Numbered from the stretch's first letter, positions 7,835 to 17,156 are shown. The stretch is DNA of 24,177 nucleotides from a bacterium (GCA_030611945.1 JAUWOV010000017.1:1-24177); one strand, 5' to 3'. The notes: generated by a model not told the origin, from the sequence alone. Translations and numbers: made by a program.

Positions 7835-9091
7835 TTATGTTCCAATCTCCCATGAACTGAGGTATTTTTTTTGTTCTGGAGTTAGTTTGTCTATTTTAAT
7901 ACCCATGGAATTGAGCTTGAGTTTGGAGATTCTTTTATCTATATCTTGAGGGACATTATATACCTTCTTCTCTAGTTTTTTATGATTTTTTGCAATGTAC
8001 TCAGCTGATAAGGATTGATTGGCAAAACTCATATCCATTACCATTGCAGGATGTCCCTCAGCAGACGCAAGATTGATTAGACGACCCTCCCCAAGAAGAC
8101 ATATTCTCCTGCCGTTCTGCATTGTATATTCATCAACAAATTCTCTTACTCTTCTTTTGCTTTTACTCATTTTTTTAAGAGCCGGCACATCAATCTCTAC
8201 GTCAAAATGTCCTGAATTTGCAATGATAGCGCCATCTTTCATATTCTTAAAATGCTTAGTTGCTAAAACATGTATATCTCCCGTTAAGGTTACAAAGGCA
8301 TCGCCAATATAAGAAGCCTTCTCCATAGACATAACAGAGAAGCCATCCATGACTGCCTCCAATGCGCGCAAAGGGTCAACTTCTGTTATAATAACATTTG
8401 CTCCCATACCTTTGGCCCTGCTTGCAAAACCCCGTCCGCACCAGCCATATCCGGACACCACAACAGTGGAACCGGCAAACAACATGTTAGTTGCTCTGAT
8501 AATGCCGTCAATCGTGCTTTGCCCGGTACCATATCTGTTGTCAAAGAAATGTTTTGTGTCAGCGTCATTAACAGCTATGATCGGAAACGCAAGTTTTTTC
8601 TGTCTTTCCAGGCTCCTCAATCTAATAACGCCTGTTGTCGTCTCCTCTGTTCCGCCAAGAATATTCTTTATAAGCTCTCTTTTATTATTGTGAATTGTAG
8701 AAACAAGATCTGCGCCGTCATCCATAGTAATATTAGGTTTGTTTTCTAATGTACTGCTGATATGGCTATAATAAGTTTTGTTATTCTCTCCACATATAGC
8801 AAAAACGGATATCCCGTAATCTTTTACCAGAGAGGCAGCAACATCATCCTGAGTGCTCAGAGGATTTGAAGCGCATAATCTTACTTCTGCGCCGCCTGCT
8901 TTTAGAGCTATTGCTAAATTAGCTGTCTCTGTTGTAACATGCAGACATGCGCCTAATCTAATCCCCTTTAGAGGTTTTTCTTTCTTAAAGCGTGCTTGAA
9001 TTGATCTGAGAACCGGCATATTTTTTTCTGCCCATTCTATGCGCAGTTTACCCTCTTTAGCCAGCTTGATGTTTCTTATATCATATTTCAA
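7835..9091 (-). CDS. ahcY: Adenosylhomocysteinase
   Basis: Cytosolic NAD-dependent enzyme that splits S-adenosylhomocysteine to adenosine and homocysteine, clearing the product of SAM-dependent methylation. Its 418 residues match the shorter bacterial/archaeal form. Visible are His51 in [17 protein letters not shown] (125-129), [18 protein letters not shown] (about 175-192, with Lys180 and Asp184), and the NAD loop GYGWCGRG (214-221). The C-terminus is WEIGT rather than the KxxxYRY tail of the longer type, as in thermophile-like short homologues. The start is TTG, with GGGGGAT upstream; the nearby ATG is out of frame. It follows metK by 37 bases, so SAM synthesis and SAH removal are probably co-expressed. 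Confidence 0.95.
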   Translation of the reverse strand: MKYDIRNIKLAKEGKLRIEWAEKNMPVLRSIQARFKKEKPLKGIRLGACLHVTTETANLAIALKAGGAEVRLCASNPLSTQDDVAASLVKDYGISVFAICGENNKTYYSHISSTLENKPNITMDDGADLVSTIHNNKRELIKNILGGTEETTTGVIRLRSLERQKKLAFPIIAVNDADTKHFFDNRYGTGQSTIDGIIRATNMLFAGSTVVVSGYGWCGRGFASRAKGMGANVIITEVDPLRALEAVMDGFSVMSMEKASYIGDAFVTLTGDIHVLATKHFKNMKDGAIIANSGHFDVEIDVPALKKMSKSKRRVREFVDEYTMQNGRRICLLGEGRLINLASAEGHPAMVMDMSFANQSLSAEYIAKNHKKLEKKVYNVPQDIDKRISKLKLNSMGIKIDKLTPEQKKYLSSWEIGT

Positions 9092-9128
9092 AATAACATC
9101 CCCCTATAGTAAATTTAAGTTAGAAATT

Positions 9129-10286
9129 TTACAGTCCGGCTTTCCTCCTAAGAAAGCTTGCTTTATCTGTCTTTTCCCATGTAAAGGTATCTTCCTCTCT
9201 GCCAAAATGACCATAGCAAGCAGTCTTCTTATAGATTGGCCTGCGAAGTTTTAAATGGTTAATTATTCCTTTTGGACTCATATCAAAATTATCAATAAGA
9301 AGTTTCTTAATTTTATCTTTTGATATCTTGCCTTTATTGAATGTGTTTAACATAACTGAAACTGGTTCCGGCACTCCAATTGCGTATGCCAGTTGAATCT
9401 CGCATTCGGATGTTAAACCGGCTGCTACTATATTCTTCGCAAGATAGCGGGCAAAATACGATGCGGAGCGATCAACTTTTGTGCAATCCTTACCGGAAAA
9501 ACAGCCTCCGCCATGACTGCCCACACCGCCGTATGTATCAACTATGATCTTTCTTCCTGTAAGGCCAGTATCTCCATGCGGCCCGCCTATCTCAAATCTG
9601 CCTGTTGGATTTATGAAAATCTTGGTTTTGCTATCCATTAAATTAGAAGGAATAACAGGTTTTATTACATGTTCTTTTATATCATCCTTTAAAATGTTCA
9701 TATCAATATCGCCGTCATGCTGCGCTGATATTACTACTGCTTCTATGCGGCATGGTTTCCCATCTGCATATTCAGCTGTTACCTGCGACTTCCCGTCAGG
9801 TCTTAAGTAATCTAATGCTTTTTCTTTCCTTATCTTAGCCAGTCTTCTGCAAAGTTTATGAGCAAGCATGATTGGCAAGGGCATGAGTTCCTTTGTCTCC
9901 TCAACCGCATAACCAAACATCATTCCCTGGTCTCCTGCGCCGCCCGGATCAACACCAAGAGCAATGTCCGGAGACTGAGATTGTATAGCGGTAAGACCGC
10001 CGCATGTTTCGTAATCAAAACCATAAGAAGCATTAGTATAGCCAATCTCTCTAATGGTTTTTCTTACAATCGTCGGGATATCTACATAACATGAAGTTGT
10101 GATTTCCCCAGCAACATATGCAATGCCTGTGGTTACAAGCGTCTCACACGCAACTCTTCCATTTGGGTCGTTCTCCATAATAACATCTAAAATACTGTCA
10201 GATATTTGGTCTGCCATCTTATCAGGATGTCCTTCAGTTACGGACTCTGATGTAAATAAATACCTGTTATTATTTTTTGTTACCAT
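9129..10286 (-). CDS. metK: S-adenosylmethionine synthetase
   Basis: Makes SAM from methionine and ATP. The 385 residues are full length. Signatures seen are [18 protein letters not shown] (13-30, with His20 in the ATP site), [12 protein letters not shown], and the glycine-rich loop GGGCFSGKD followed by TKVDRSASY; the family usually has Ala where this has Cys in GGGCFSGKD. The ATG has a good AAGGAGA site. It is 16 bases after the pgi/pmi gene and directly before ahcY. No SAM or SAH riboswitch fits in the short gaps, so regulation by SAM must come from elsewhere if it exists. Confidence 0.96.
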   Translation of the reverse strand: MVTKNNNRYLFTSESVTEGHPDKMADQISDSILDVIMENDPNGRVACETLVTTGIAYVAGEITTSCYVDIPTIVRKTIREIGYTNASYGFDYETCGGLTAIQSQSPDIALGVDPGGAGDQGMMFGYAVEETKELMPLPIMLAHKLCRRLAKIRKEKALDYLRPDGKSQVTAEYADGKPCRIEAVVISAQHDGDIDMNILKDDIKEHVIKPVIPSNLMDSKTKIFINPTGRFEIGGPHGDTGLTGRKIIVDTYGGVGSHGGGCFSGKDCTKVDRSASYFARYLAKNIVAAGLTSECEIQLAYAIGVPEPVSVMLNTFNKGKISKDKIKKLLIDNFDMSPKGIINHLKLRRPIYKKTACYGHFGREEDTFTWEKTDKASFLRRKAGL

Positions 10287-10302
10287 CTAATTTCTCCTTT
10301 TG

Positions 10303-11361
10303 CTATTCCACCAGTTTTTTCTTTAATATCTCTATCCTCTCAACAGGTGTTGGATCAACTCCATACAATATTGCCAGATAAAAACTCACAAAATCTCCAA
10401 GATAAATGAGTGAAAACATTCTGGCTAGCACAGAACTACCCTCTGTCCAGACTTCTGTAATTTCGCTCGGTTTGTCTTTTATGATTGAGCTTGTTATAGC
10501 AATACGCTTTGAATTTCTTTCAAAATCGTTTTTATCTCTGAGTATTATAACTGACATACTCTTTGTTAAATTATCCAGCCCTTCCCAGCCAACTATTTCA
10601 TTATGATCTAGCTCAGGGAAAACATTATTGTATGCCAGAATCTTGCTGTTCTCATTCAACTGTGTTTTCCATCTTAGAGCTACCGGCGCAAGACAGCCGT
10701 CTACCGAATAGACCAGAGGAAACTTATTGTATAATGTCTTTGCGAGTTTTTTTGCCAGATTTGAGTCAGAGGATTCATTTCCCCACACAGTTTTAAACCT
10801 CTTTAAAATACCCATAGCTTCATTTATATCTTCCGTCTTTGAAGCAGTGAGACCAAGATTTTGCATAACTATTAACACAGGCAGAAACATGTATCCTAGC
10901 GCGCTTCTCGGAGGCTGACCACCTGATATTTTTATTAATGGGATCCTGTCAGATTCTGCATTCTCAGCTAGTTTCCCCCCGCTTGTTACACAAACTATTC
11001 TGCAGCCGCGCGCTCTTGCGTCGTTGTAAGACGAAAGTGTCTCCTCAGTGTTGCCTGAATAACTTGTAGCAAATACAAGAGTCTTTTTATCCGCAAAATT
11101 AGGCAGATGATAATTACGATTAACAAATATTGGAACTTTTATCTCATCTATGAGAAGTTTGGATAAGATATCCCCACCAATTGCTGAACCTCCCATACCT
11201 ATGACTATAATTTTCTCAATCTGTGAATATTCATGAGAAATATCACAAGACTGGGCGGCAGAAACAGCCTCTTCGCACTGAGAGTCAAAATTCAATATCA
11301 AATCAAACATACAGGATGCATCTATTTTCTTTATTGACTCTAAATTATCCAAAACATCCAT
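10303..11361 (-). CDS. Bifunctional phosphoglucose/phosphomannose isomerase (SIS family)
   Basis: Cytosolic isomerase of the PGI/PMI SIS family first known from archaea, predicted to interconvert glucose-6-P or mannose-6-P with fructose-6-P. From the chosen start it has 352 residues. The first SIS domain has GMGGSAIGGD (55-64) and SYSGNTEE (100-107); then PPRSALGY (150-157) and ELDHNEIVGWE (250-260), typical of this subfamily, and PTPVERIEILKKKL at the end. The second ATG (11361) is chosen because GGAGG lies eight bases before it but only two before the first ATG. It sits in the PTS/glycolysis operon after ptsI. The actual mannose activity cannot be judged from sequence alone. Confidence 0.9.
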   Translation of the reverse strand: MDVLDNLESIKKIDASCMFDLILNFDSQCEEAVSAAQSCDISHEYSQIEKIIVIGMGGSAIGGDILSKLLIDEIKVPIFVNRNYHLPNFADKKTLVFATSYSGNTEETLSSYNDARARGCRIVCVTSGGKLAENAESDRIPLIKISGGQPPRSALGYMFLPVLIVMQNLGLTASKTEDINEAMGILKRFKTVWGNESSDSNLAKKLAKTLYNKFPLVYSVDGCLAPVALRWKTQLNENSKILAYNNVFPELDHNEIVGWEGLDNLTKSMSVIILRDKNDFERNSKRIAITSSIIKDKPSEITEVWTEGSSVLARMFSLIYLGDFVSFYLAILYGVDPTPVERIEILKKKLVE

Positions 11362-11385
11362 GAACATTTCCTCCTTTCATAATAT

Positions 11386-13134
11386 TTACCCATATACCTC
11401 AATTTCAGCCCTTGAAATAATCTTTTTAATCCTAGATATCAGATACCTGTCTGCTTCCTTACCTGTTGATAATTTAAGAACATGTTTGGCAACTTTTCTT
11501 GCATCATTAGTATTTACATGGCGAACAAGTTTTTTAATTTCGGGAATTATTACGGAGGCCATACTGAAACGGAACAATCCCAATCCCAATAAAGCCAATA
11601 CAGATGCCGGCACTCCCGCCATCTCTCCGCATATACTAACCGGAATATCAGCTTCATTCGCAGCATCCACAATCATTTTAATTAAACGATAAACTGCCGG
11701 ATGATTAGGCCTATAGAGATAAGAGATTTTTTCGTTAACTCTGTCTACCGCAAAAGAATACTGGATTAAGTCATTAGTTCCTATGCTAAAAAAATCTGCT
11801 TCTTTTGCCAGCATATCAGCTATTAATGCCGCAGAAGGTACTTCTATCATAGCGCCAATCTTAATATTCCTGTCATAAGGGAGATTTTTCCTATCCAATT
11901 CATTTTTTGCGGTCTCAACGATAACTTTTGCTTCTCTCATTTCTGATAATCCGGATATCATGGGGAACATTATTGACACATTGCCATAATGACTTGCTCT
12001 TAGAATAGCCCGTAACTGAGTCTTGAATATATCCGGCTGTTTCAGGCAAAATCTAATAGCCCTCAATCCTAAAAATGAATTCATTTCTTTTGGCGTTCCC
12101 AACTTTGATATAAACTTATCCCCTCCCAGATCAAGGGTTCTTATAACGACATTCTGCGGATTAATTTTTTGAGTAACAAATTTGTAAGCGTTAAACTGTT
12201 CTTCTTCGCTGGGAATATCATTTCTATTTAAGTAGAGAAATTCCGTTCTATAAAGCCCTATTCCATTTGCGCCATGCGCTATTATTGAGTGAACTTCGTC
12301 CTGTGATTCTATATTTGCCGCCAGTTGGATCTTCTGCCCGTCAAGCGTATCTGCGCGCACATTTTTAAGTCTTGAGAGTCTTCTTTCTAATAACTTGATA
12401 TCTGCCCGCTTCTTCAAGTATTTTTCAAGAATGGATGAAGAAGGATTTACTATTACTGCTCCTTTTACGCCGTCTATGATAATAGTGTCCCCTGTAATCA
12501 CCTTTTGAGTAATATCCTTCACACCAACAACAGCTGGTATCTCTAATGTTCTCGCCATGATTGCTGTATGCGAAGTCCTTCCTCCCATCTCAGTTGCAAA
12601 TCCTATAACTTTATTTTTATCCATTTGGGCGGTGTCTGACGGAGAAACATCATGGCTTACGAGCACAACTCTTTCTTTTAAATTAGACAAATCTATATGC
12701 TTTCTGGCTAAAAGATTTTTGAGAACGCGTCTGCCAACATCATTTATATCAGCTGCGCGTTCCTTAATGTACTCATCATCAATATCAGAGAAGCTTTTAG
12801 TTGCTTTCCCCAAAATCCGTGAAAATACAAACTCCACGTTAAACTGTTTGTCTCTTATTTGTTCTATAGTTTCTTCTATTAATGATGAGTCTTCTAACAT
12901 TAATAAATGCGCGTCAAAGATAGCAGCGTGTGTTTTTCCCACCTTGTCGATAAATTTTCTCTGAATCTCTATAAGTTCTCTTTTGGTTTTGCTAATCGCC
13001 CTTGTAAAGCGGATTATCTCCCTCACTATCTTATCTTTGTTAATTTTATACTTGGGCACAGCAGATATTCTACTATCCAATAATAGAACTTTACCAATTA
13101 CTATGCCAGGCGATACAGGAATTCCATTTAACAA
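11386..13134 (-). CDS. ptsI: PTS enzyme I (phosphoenolpyruvate-protein phosphotransferase)
   Basis: Takes phosphate from PEP and passes it to HPr. The 582 residues are the standard length for sugar-type EI and there is no N-terminal GAF domain, unlike EI-Ntr (PtsP). Visible are the N-terminal GIPVSPGIVIGK, the phospho-histidine motif GGRTSHTAIMAR with His189, EVPSAALIADML, GTNDLIQYSFAVDR, and the C-terminal SICGEMAG with the catalytic Cys. The start is a TTG seven bases after the ptsH stop; GAGGAG at the end of ptsH is its ribosome site, so the two are translationally linked. No EIIB or EIIC gene is near. Confidence 0.95.
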   Translation of the reverse strand: MLNGIPVSPGIVIGKVLLLDSRISAVPKYKINKDKIVREIIRFTRAISKTKRELIEIQRKFIDKVGKTHAAIFDAHLLMLEDSSLIEETIEQIRDKQFNVEFVFSRILGKATKSFSDIDDEYIKERAADINDVGRRVLKNLLARKHIDLSNLKERVVLVSHDVSPSDTAQMDKNKVIGFATEMGGRTSHTAIMARTLEIPAVVGVKDITQKVITGDTIIIDGVKGAVIVNPSSSILEKYLKKRADIKLLERRLSRLKNVRADTLDGQKIQLAANIESQDEVHSIIAHGANGIGLYRTEFLYLNRNDIPSEEEQFNAYKFVTQKINPQNVVIRTLDLGGDKFISKLGTPKEMNSFLGLRAIRFCLKQPDIFKTQLRAILRASHYGNVSIMFPMISGLSEMREAKVIVETAKNELDRKNLPYDRNIKIGAMIEVPSAALIADMLAKEADFFSIGTNDLIQYSFAVDRVNEKISYLYRPNHPAVYRLIKMIVDAANEADIPVSICGEMAGVPASVLALLGLGLFRFSMASVIIPEIKKLVRHVNTNDARKVAKHVLKLSTGKEADRYLISRIKKIISRAEIEVYG

Positions 13135-13140
13135 TGTAGT

Positions 13141-13422
13141 TTACTCCTCACCAAATTTATCCCAAAGTAACTTTTCTAAAGCTATTACAGCCTCTTCAGC
13201 ATCATTTCCATCTGCTGTTATAGTTATTTCTTGTCCTTTGCCGGCAGCCAGCGTCATTATTCCCATGATGCTTTTACCATTTACTTTTTGCTCTTTTTTT
13301 TCTACCAAAATCTCTGATTGAAACTTATTAGCAAGTTGAACAAATAAAGCCGCTGGTCTTGCATGCAGACCAAGTGTATTTTCTATAACAACTGTTTTTT
13401 TAATATCAGTCTTTTTTATCAT
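13141..13422 (-). CDS. ptsH: Phosphocarrier protein HPr
   Basis: Small relay protein between EI and EIIA. The 93 residues include the His20 site in GLHARPAALF and the regulatory serine Ser51 in VNGKSIMGIMTLAA. Having both means it can be a substrate for EI and for the HPr kinase encoded two genes upstream. The N-terminus is a few residues longer than the usual HPr. It overlaps the end of tpiA by 17 bases and is followed at once by ptsI. Confidence 0.95.
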   Translation of the reverse strand: MIKKTDIKKTVVIENTLGLHARPAALFVQLANKFQSEILVEKKEQKVNGKSIMGIMTLAAGKGQEITITADGNDAEEAVIALEKLLWDKFGEE

Positions 13423-14167
13423 AATTGACTATTCTTATAAATGATTCCACAGACAAACTTGCTCCGCCTACTAAAGCCCCGTCTATGTCAGATTCTTCCA
13501 TCAAAGCGTTTATATTATCTGGTTTTACACTGCCGCCATATTGTATTCTCGTTTTTTCGCCGGTTTTAGCATCTAACATATCCGATATAATCTTTCTTAT
13601 GATCTTGTGAACTTTATTCGCATCATTAGGAGTGGCGGTTTTCCCTGTCCCAATAGCCCAAATCGGCTCATACGCAATGGCTACATTACTCATTTGCTCG
13701 TTATCTATACCAGCCAAACCCTCTGTAATTTCTGTTTTCACAACATCAATGGTTTGATTGTTTTGGTATTCTGAGAGGGTTTCGCCAACGCACAAAATTG
13801 GACGCAACTGGTATTTTAAAGCCAATTTTATCTTAGCATTAACTGATTTATTATCCTCCCTAAAGTATTGCCTCCTTTCAGAATGACCTATTATAACATA
13901 CCTGCAGCCTATTTCCTTTAACATTAAAGGCGATATTTCTCCTGTGTATGCACCATTCTTCTGCATATACATATTCTGAGCACCCAACTTTATACTGCTT
14001 CCTTCCAGCATTTTACTCACTTCACTTAAAGCAACAAACGTAGGGCATATAACCATTTCAACATCCTGCACATCTCTTAATGCTGATTTTAGGTTGTTCG
14101 TAAAATCTACTGCCTCGCTTACCGTTTTATTCATTTTCCAATTCCCAGCTATCAATGACTTACGCAT
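13406..14167 (-). CDS. tpiA: Triosephosphate isomerase
   Basis: Glycolytic enzyme interconverting dihydroxyacetone phosphate and glyceraldehyde-3-phosphate. At 253 residues it is full length, with Asn9 and Lys11 in AGNWKMN, His95 in IIGHSERR, Glu167 in AYEPIWAIGTG, and the phosphate-binding loops QYGGSVKPDN and DGALVGGASL. It overlaps hprK by 16 bases at its start and ptsH by 17 bases at its end, so it is locked between two PTS genes. Its usual neighbours (gap, pgk, secG) are absent. Confidence 0.96.
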   Translation of the reverse strand: MRKSLIAGNWKMNKTVSEAVDFTNNLKSALRDVQDVEMVICPTFVALSEVSKMLEGSSIKLGAQNMYMQKNGAYTGEISPLMLKEIGCRYVIIGHSERRQYFREDNKSVNAKIKLALKYQLRPILCVGETLSEYQNNQTIDVVKTEITEGLAGIDNEQMSNVAIAYEPIWAIGTGKTATPNDANKVHKIIRKIISDMLDAKTGEKTRIQYGGSVKPDNINALMEESDIDGALVGGASLSVESFIRIVNYDKKD

Positions 14168-14691
14168 ATATCTTTTCCTTTCTCAATTAATTCTTTATCC
14201 AGCTCTCTTGCTGTAAAAGTACCCATTCTTCTTAATCTGTTGTTTCTCGTAGCAACTTCAATAATCGTTGCAATATTACGACCAGGTCTTACAGGAATAA
14301 TTATCATTGAAACGTCTATCCCCAATATACCGTGCGTTTTTTCTTCCAGCCCCAATCTTTCATATTCCTTGCTACTGTCCCAGTGTTCAAGCTTTATCAC
14401 TAATTCTATCCTTTTGCGATTCCTTATACTTCCCACTCCAAAGATAGCGCAAACATCTATAATCCCCAGACCTCTGATCTCCATCTTATGTCTGGTGAGT
14501 TCAGACCCGGAACCCATCAGACATTTCTCTGTGACCAATTTAATATTAACAACGTCATCTGCAACCAACCGATGTCCTCTTGTAATCAGATCAAGCGCTG
14601 CCTCACTTTTCCCAACACCGCTTTTACCTGTAATTAACACACCGGATCCATGCACATCCAGTAAAACTCCATGTATCGTTGTTTCCATCAT
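14152..14691 (-). CDS. hprK: HPr kinase/phosphorylase, catalytic domain only
   Basis: Phosphorylates HPr on its regulatory serine, and in full family members also removes it. Only 179 residues are present where typical proteins have about 310. The sequence begins at the catalytic domain: His7 in IHGVLLDV, Walker A GKSGVGKS (22-29), the Asp pair in LVADDVV (45-46), and family signature MEIRGLGIIDV (70-80), then PVRPGRNIATIIEVATRNNRLRRMG near the end. The N-terminal domain is absent, and the start overlaps the ptsN stop in an ATGA, so no room for it remains. Alphaproteobacterial HprK is also N-terminally short, but here the C-terminal loop is kept. Likely active as a kinase; regulation may differ. 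Confidence 0.9.
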   Translation of the reverse strand: MMETTIHGVLLDVHGSGVLITGKSGVGKSEAALDLITRGHRLVADDVVNIKLVTEKCLMGSGSELTRHKMEIRGLGIIDVCAIFGVGSIRNRKRIELVIKLEHWDSSKEYERLGLEEKTHGILGIDVSMIIIPVRPGRNIATIIEVATRNNRLRRMGTFTARELDKELIEKGKDICVSH

Positions 14692-15167
14692 TTGTCTCTT
14701 AAAGAGTTTTTTTCTTCTGTTGTAATTAGTTTTATTACGTCTTCCGAAGATTTAGTATTTATCAAAACATGCCTGAAAGTCTTATTTTTTAAAAGACGGG
14801 CTATTCTGGCCAGCGCTCTTAAATGAGGAGCTGCAGAGCTTGGAGGCGCAATTAAAAGAGCGAATATATACGTCTTTTGCCCGTCAACAGAATCAAAATC
14901 AACTCCATTAGAAGAGATACCAATAGCAATGGTTATGCTTTTTACCAAATCAGATTTTCCATGCGGGATAGCCGCTCCATTAGCAATTCCTGTGCTGCCG
15001 AGTTTCTCTCTCTCACATAGAATGTTAAACAAATTTTCTCTATTACTATTTTTAATTCCTCCTGATTTCAGGAGAATATCAACCAGTTCATAAAGCACAG
15101 CTGTTTTGTCATTGGATTTCAAATCTATACAGACAGCGTCTTTGTTAATAAAATCAGTTAGTCTCAT
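14688..15167 (-). CDS. ptsN: PTS EIIA protein of PtsN (nitrogen/fructose) type
   Basis: Terminal phosphate acceptor of the regulatory PTS. The 159 residues match EIIA-Ntr length, and His69 in GIANGAAIPHGKSD is the predicted phosphorylation site. There is no attached EIIB or EIIC domain. It lies between hpf and hprK, echoing the hpf-ptsN pair of proteobacterial rpoN clusters, though rpoN and rapZ are absent here. Its stop overlaps the hprK start (ATGA). Its partner targets cannot be read from the sequence. Confidence 0.92.
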   Translation of the reverse strand: MRLTDFINKDAVCIDLKSNDKTAVLYELVDILLKSGGIKNSNRENLFNILCEREKLGSTGIANGAAIPHGKSDLVKSITIAIGISSNGVDFDSVDGQKTYIFALLIAPPSSAAPHLRALARIARLLKNKTFRHVLINTKSSEDVIKLITTEEKNSLRDK

Positions 15168-15168
15168 C

Positions 15169-15525
15169 TTATATCCCTTCTTCCGTTTTTTCTTGCTTGG
15201 ACGTGTGCGTTACGATTCTATCCTTATATCTTCTGATTTGCTTTTCAACCTTAGAGAGCGCTTTATCAAACGCTGTATGAACATCCGGATGCTCTGCTCT
15301 GCCCGGCATTGTTATTCCATTAGTTAACGCATTAATTTCTATAACATGTCTATATTTTTCTTCACTTATAGTAATATGTATGTCAGATACATGAGAGAAG
15401 TATTTTGTTAATTTTGAGGTTTTTTGCTGAATATAATCCCTGAGCTTAGGTGTTAATTCCATTTGTTTACTTGTTATACTGACATGCAATTTATCATCCA
15501 TTTTAAAAGTTTCGCGTTTTTCCAT
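15169..15525 (-). CDS. hpf: Ribosome hibernation-promoting factor (HPF/RaiA family, short form)
   Basis: Binds the 30S A/P-site region and silences ribosomes in stationary phase. It has about 118 residues with only the S30AE domain, and no long C-terminal dimerization domain. Recognisable features are ELTPKLRDYIQQKTSKLTKYF, an ITISEEKYRHVIEI strand, and DVHTAFDKALSKVEKQIRRYKDRI. The ATG at 15525 is chosen because GGAGGA lies just before it; the ATG four codons upstream would contain that site. It is the first protein gene after tRNA-Ala, with a gap of 30 bases and no terminator, so the tRNA promoter probably also drives it. Confidence 0.92.
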   Translation of the reverse strand: MEKRETFKMDDKLHVSITSKQMELTPKLRDYIQQKTSKLTKYFSHVSDIHITISEEKYRHVIEINALTNGITMPGRAEHPDVHTAFDKALSKVEKQIRRYKDRIVTHTSKQEKTEEGI

Positions 15526-15555
15526 ACATTCCTCCATAAAGTTATAACAAGTTTG

Positions 15556-15628
<73 letters not shown>

Positions 15629-15638
15629 TTCGTCATGG

Positions 15639-15667
15639 ATTCTAGTTAACTTTCCTGACGATGTCAA
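15639..15667 (-). promoter_or_regulatory. Near-consensus promoter of tRNA-Ala and downstream operon
   Basis: On the minus strand, perfect TTGACA (plus 15662-15667), a 17-base spacer and TAGAAT (plus 15639-15644). Transcription should start near 15632, only about four bases before the mature tRNA. No terminator separates the tRNA from hpf, so this may be the main promoter of the whole PTS/methyl-cycle operon. Confidence 0.75.
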
Positions 15668-15670
15668 GGC

Positions 15671-15679
15671 AGTATACCA
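15671..15679 (-). promoter_or_regulatory. Possible extended -10 promoter upstream of tRNA-Ala
   Basis: TGGTATACT on the minus strand fits a TGn-extended -10 box. It has no good -35 at normal distance and lies just upstream of the stronger tRNA promoter, so it could be a secondary start or chance. Confidence 0.3.
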
Positions 15680-15688
15680 TAAATTCTC

Positions 15689-15717
15689 TTGACAAAAAAG
15701 GTTGCTGGTATTATTGA
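15689..15717 (+). promoter_or_regulatory. Promoter of HD phosphohydrolase gene
   Basis: Perfect TTGACA at 15689-15694 with 17-base spacing to a poor TATTGA at 15712-15717; TATATA at 15718-15723, five bases before the ATG, is another -10 candidate but too far from this -35. Either choice leaves few or no leader bases. It diverges from the tRNA promoter. Confidence 0.5.
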
Positions 15718-15728
15718 TATATAACGAG

Positions 15729-17156
15729 ATGAAAATAAAAGAGCTAGGTAAAAATGATTCTTTTTATTCAGGCATAGATCTAATAAGCGACCCTATACAT
15801 AATTACATCAAATTTACTTCTCCGACTGAGAAAAACAAAACAGAGATCACAGAACGCGATATTATTGATAATCCGTGGATACAGCGGCTTAGACGCATAC
15901 ACCAGCTTCAAAGCGCTTTCTGGGTTTTTCCTTCAGCTGAACATAGCAGATTTCAGCATTCTATTGGAACAATGCATGTAGCGGGCAGATTTGCTCTGCA
16001 TCTGTATCCGTCAATAAAAAAAGCCTGTCCGGACTGCCCGTCAAGCAATTACATAGAAGAGTTAATGAGACTTGCAGGCTTGCTTCATGATATAGGACAT
16101 GGCCCATTCGGGCATTTCTTTGATGATAATTATCTCAAACAATTTAATGCTTCCCATGAGACAATATCAAAGGCAATAATAGAAACAAAGCTGGCTCTAT
16201 TACTAAAAAAAATTAGAAGAAGCCCGTCCGGATATTTTGCTAAAGGAGAGGTCATCAGCCCTTCGCACATATCCTTTCTTGTTGAAAAGCCTAAAAAAGA
16301 CAGAACTCGTTCATCTTTTCCAAAGTGGCTTAAATTCTTACTGCCTCTTTTTAGCGGGATATATACTGTAGATAATCTTGACTATGTATTAAGAGATTCA
16401 TATATAACAGGTTTCTCCAGGTCGCCTATTGATCTTGAACGCATCCTGCATTATACGTTTGTATCTTCTAAAGGACTAACTTTTCATAGTGCTGGAAAAA
16501 CAGCTTTGCTCAATTTTGTTAATGCCAGATTAAGTCTTTATTCCGCTGTTTATTATCACAGAGCTACAAGGTCAATAGATTTATGTTTAAAGGATATATT
16601 CGGGGAAACAATGAAAGTAGTCTTTGAAAATAGAAATCCAATAAAACATCTTAATGATTATTTATATCTTACAGAATGGTCATTGTTTGCGAGTGTAGAC
16701 AAATGGAAATATAGTTCCAATCAAAGTATTCAACGGCTTGGCAGAGAATGGGAAAAGATTCTTATGAGGCAAAGGCAGTGGAAGATGGTTTATGAGAAGT
16801 TTGAAAGATTAAAGAATACAGAAAATTATGCAGATATCTTCTATTCAGATGCTAAAGGATTAGAGGCAAAAGTAAAGGAAAATATTTCTCCTCATAAGAT
16901 TGATTTTCGCATAGATATCCCTGCGCTTGATCCAAGACCGGATAATCCAATGGCTATGGGAGACAAACAGATCTTCTTATATGAACCTTCGTCAGGAAAG
17001 GTTCAGAAAGAAACGTTAAAGGAGTTGCTTGAATTTGTGCCTTCCAGAGTCTATCTTTGCAGGATATACGCTCATAACGACAAACATAAAAAGGAACTGG
17101 TTAGAGCGTTTGAAAAAATATTTAGAATAAGAGAAGCTCTGTCTACAAATGTTTAG
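15729..17156 (+). CDS. HD-domain phosphohydrolase (dGTPase/SAMHD1-like, COG1078 type)
   Basis: Predicted metal-dependent nucleotide phosphohydrolase, related to dNTP triphosphohydrolases; the true substrate is unknown. From the ATG at 15729 it has 475 residues. The metal-site motifs are SRFQHSIGTMHVAG (His77), LLHDIGHGPFGHFF with His120-Asp121 and His124, and VDNLDYVLRDSYITGF, which marks this family. The C-terminal third is less conserved and charged. A TTG nine codons upstream would extend the protein, but it would overlap the promoter, so ATG is preferred; there is no real ribosome site. It has no clear functional partner; the hicBA pair follows after 122 bases. Confidence 0.87.
   Translation: MKIKELGKNDSFYSGIDLISDPIHNYIKFTSPTEKNKTEITERDIIDNPWIQRLRRIHQLQSAFWVFPSAEHSRFQHSIGTMHVAGRFALHLYPSIKKACPDCPSSNYIEELMRLAGLLHDIGHGPFGHFFDDNYLKQFNASHETISKAIIETKLALLLKKIRRSPSGYFAKGEVISPSHISFLVEKPKKDRTRSSFPKWLKFLLPLFSGIYTVDNLDYVLRDSYITGFSRSPIDLERILHYTFVSSKGLTFHSAGKTALLNFVNARLSLYSAVYYHRATRSIDLCLKDIFGETMKVVFENRNPIKHLNDYLYLTEWSLFASVDKWKYSSNQSIQRLGREWEKILMRQRQWKMVYEKFERLKNTENYADIFYSDAKGLEAKVKENISPHKIDFRIDIPALDPRPDNPMAMGDKQIFLYEPSSGKVQKETLKELLEFVPSRVYLCRIYAHNDKHKKELVRAFEKIFRIREALSTNV

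Noticed and set aside
9092-10302. SAM or SAH riboswitch for metK/ahcY
   Set aside because: The gaps before metK (16 bases) and ahcY (37 bases) are too short and show no aptamer-like stems.
14240-14725. 161-residue plus-strand reading frame opposite hprK
   Set aside because: It is antisense to the well-conserved HprK domain, has no recognisable domain and no ribosome site.
14688-15167. Frameshift hiding the HprK N-terminal domain
   Set aside because: The upstream sequence is fully used by an intact ptsN whose stop overlaps the hprK start; no HprK N-terminal-like sequence is seen in other frames.
15702-15728. TTG start for the HD phosphohydrolase
   Set aside because: The extra nine residues overlap the promoter and have no ribosome site; the family begins at the later Met.
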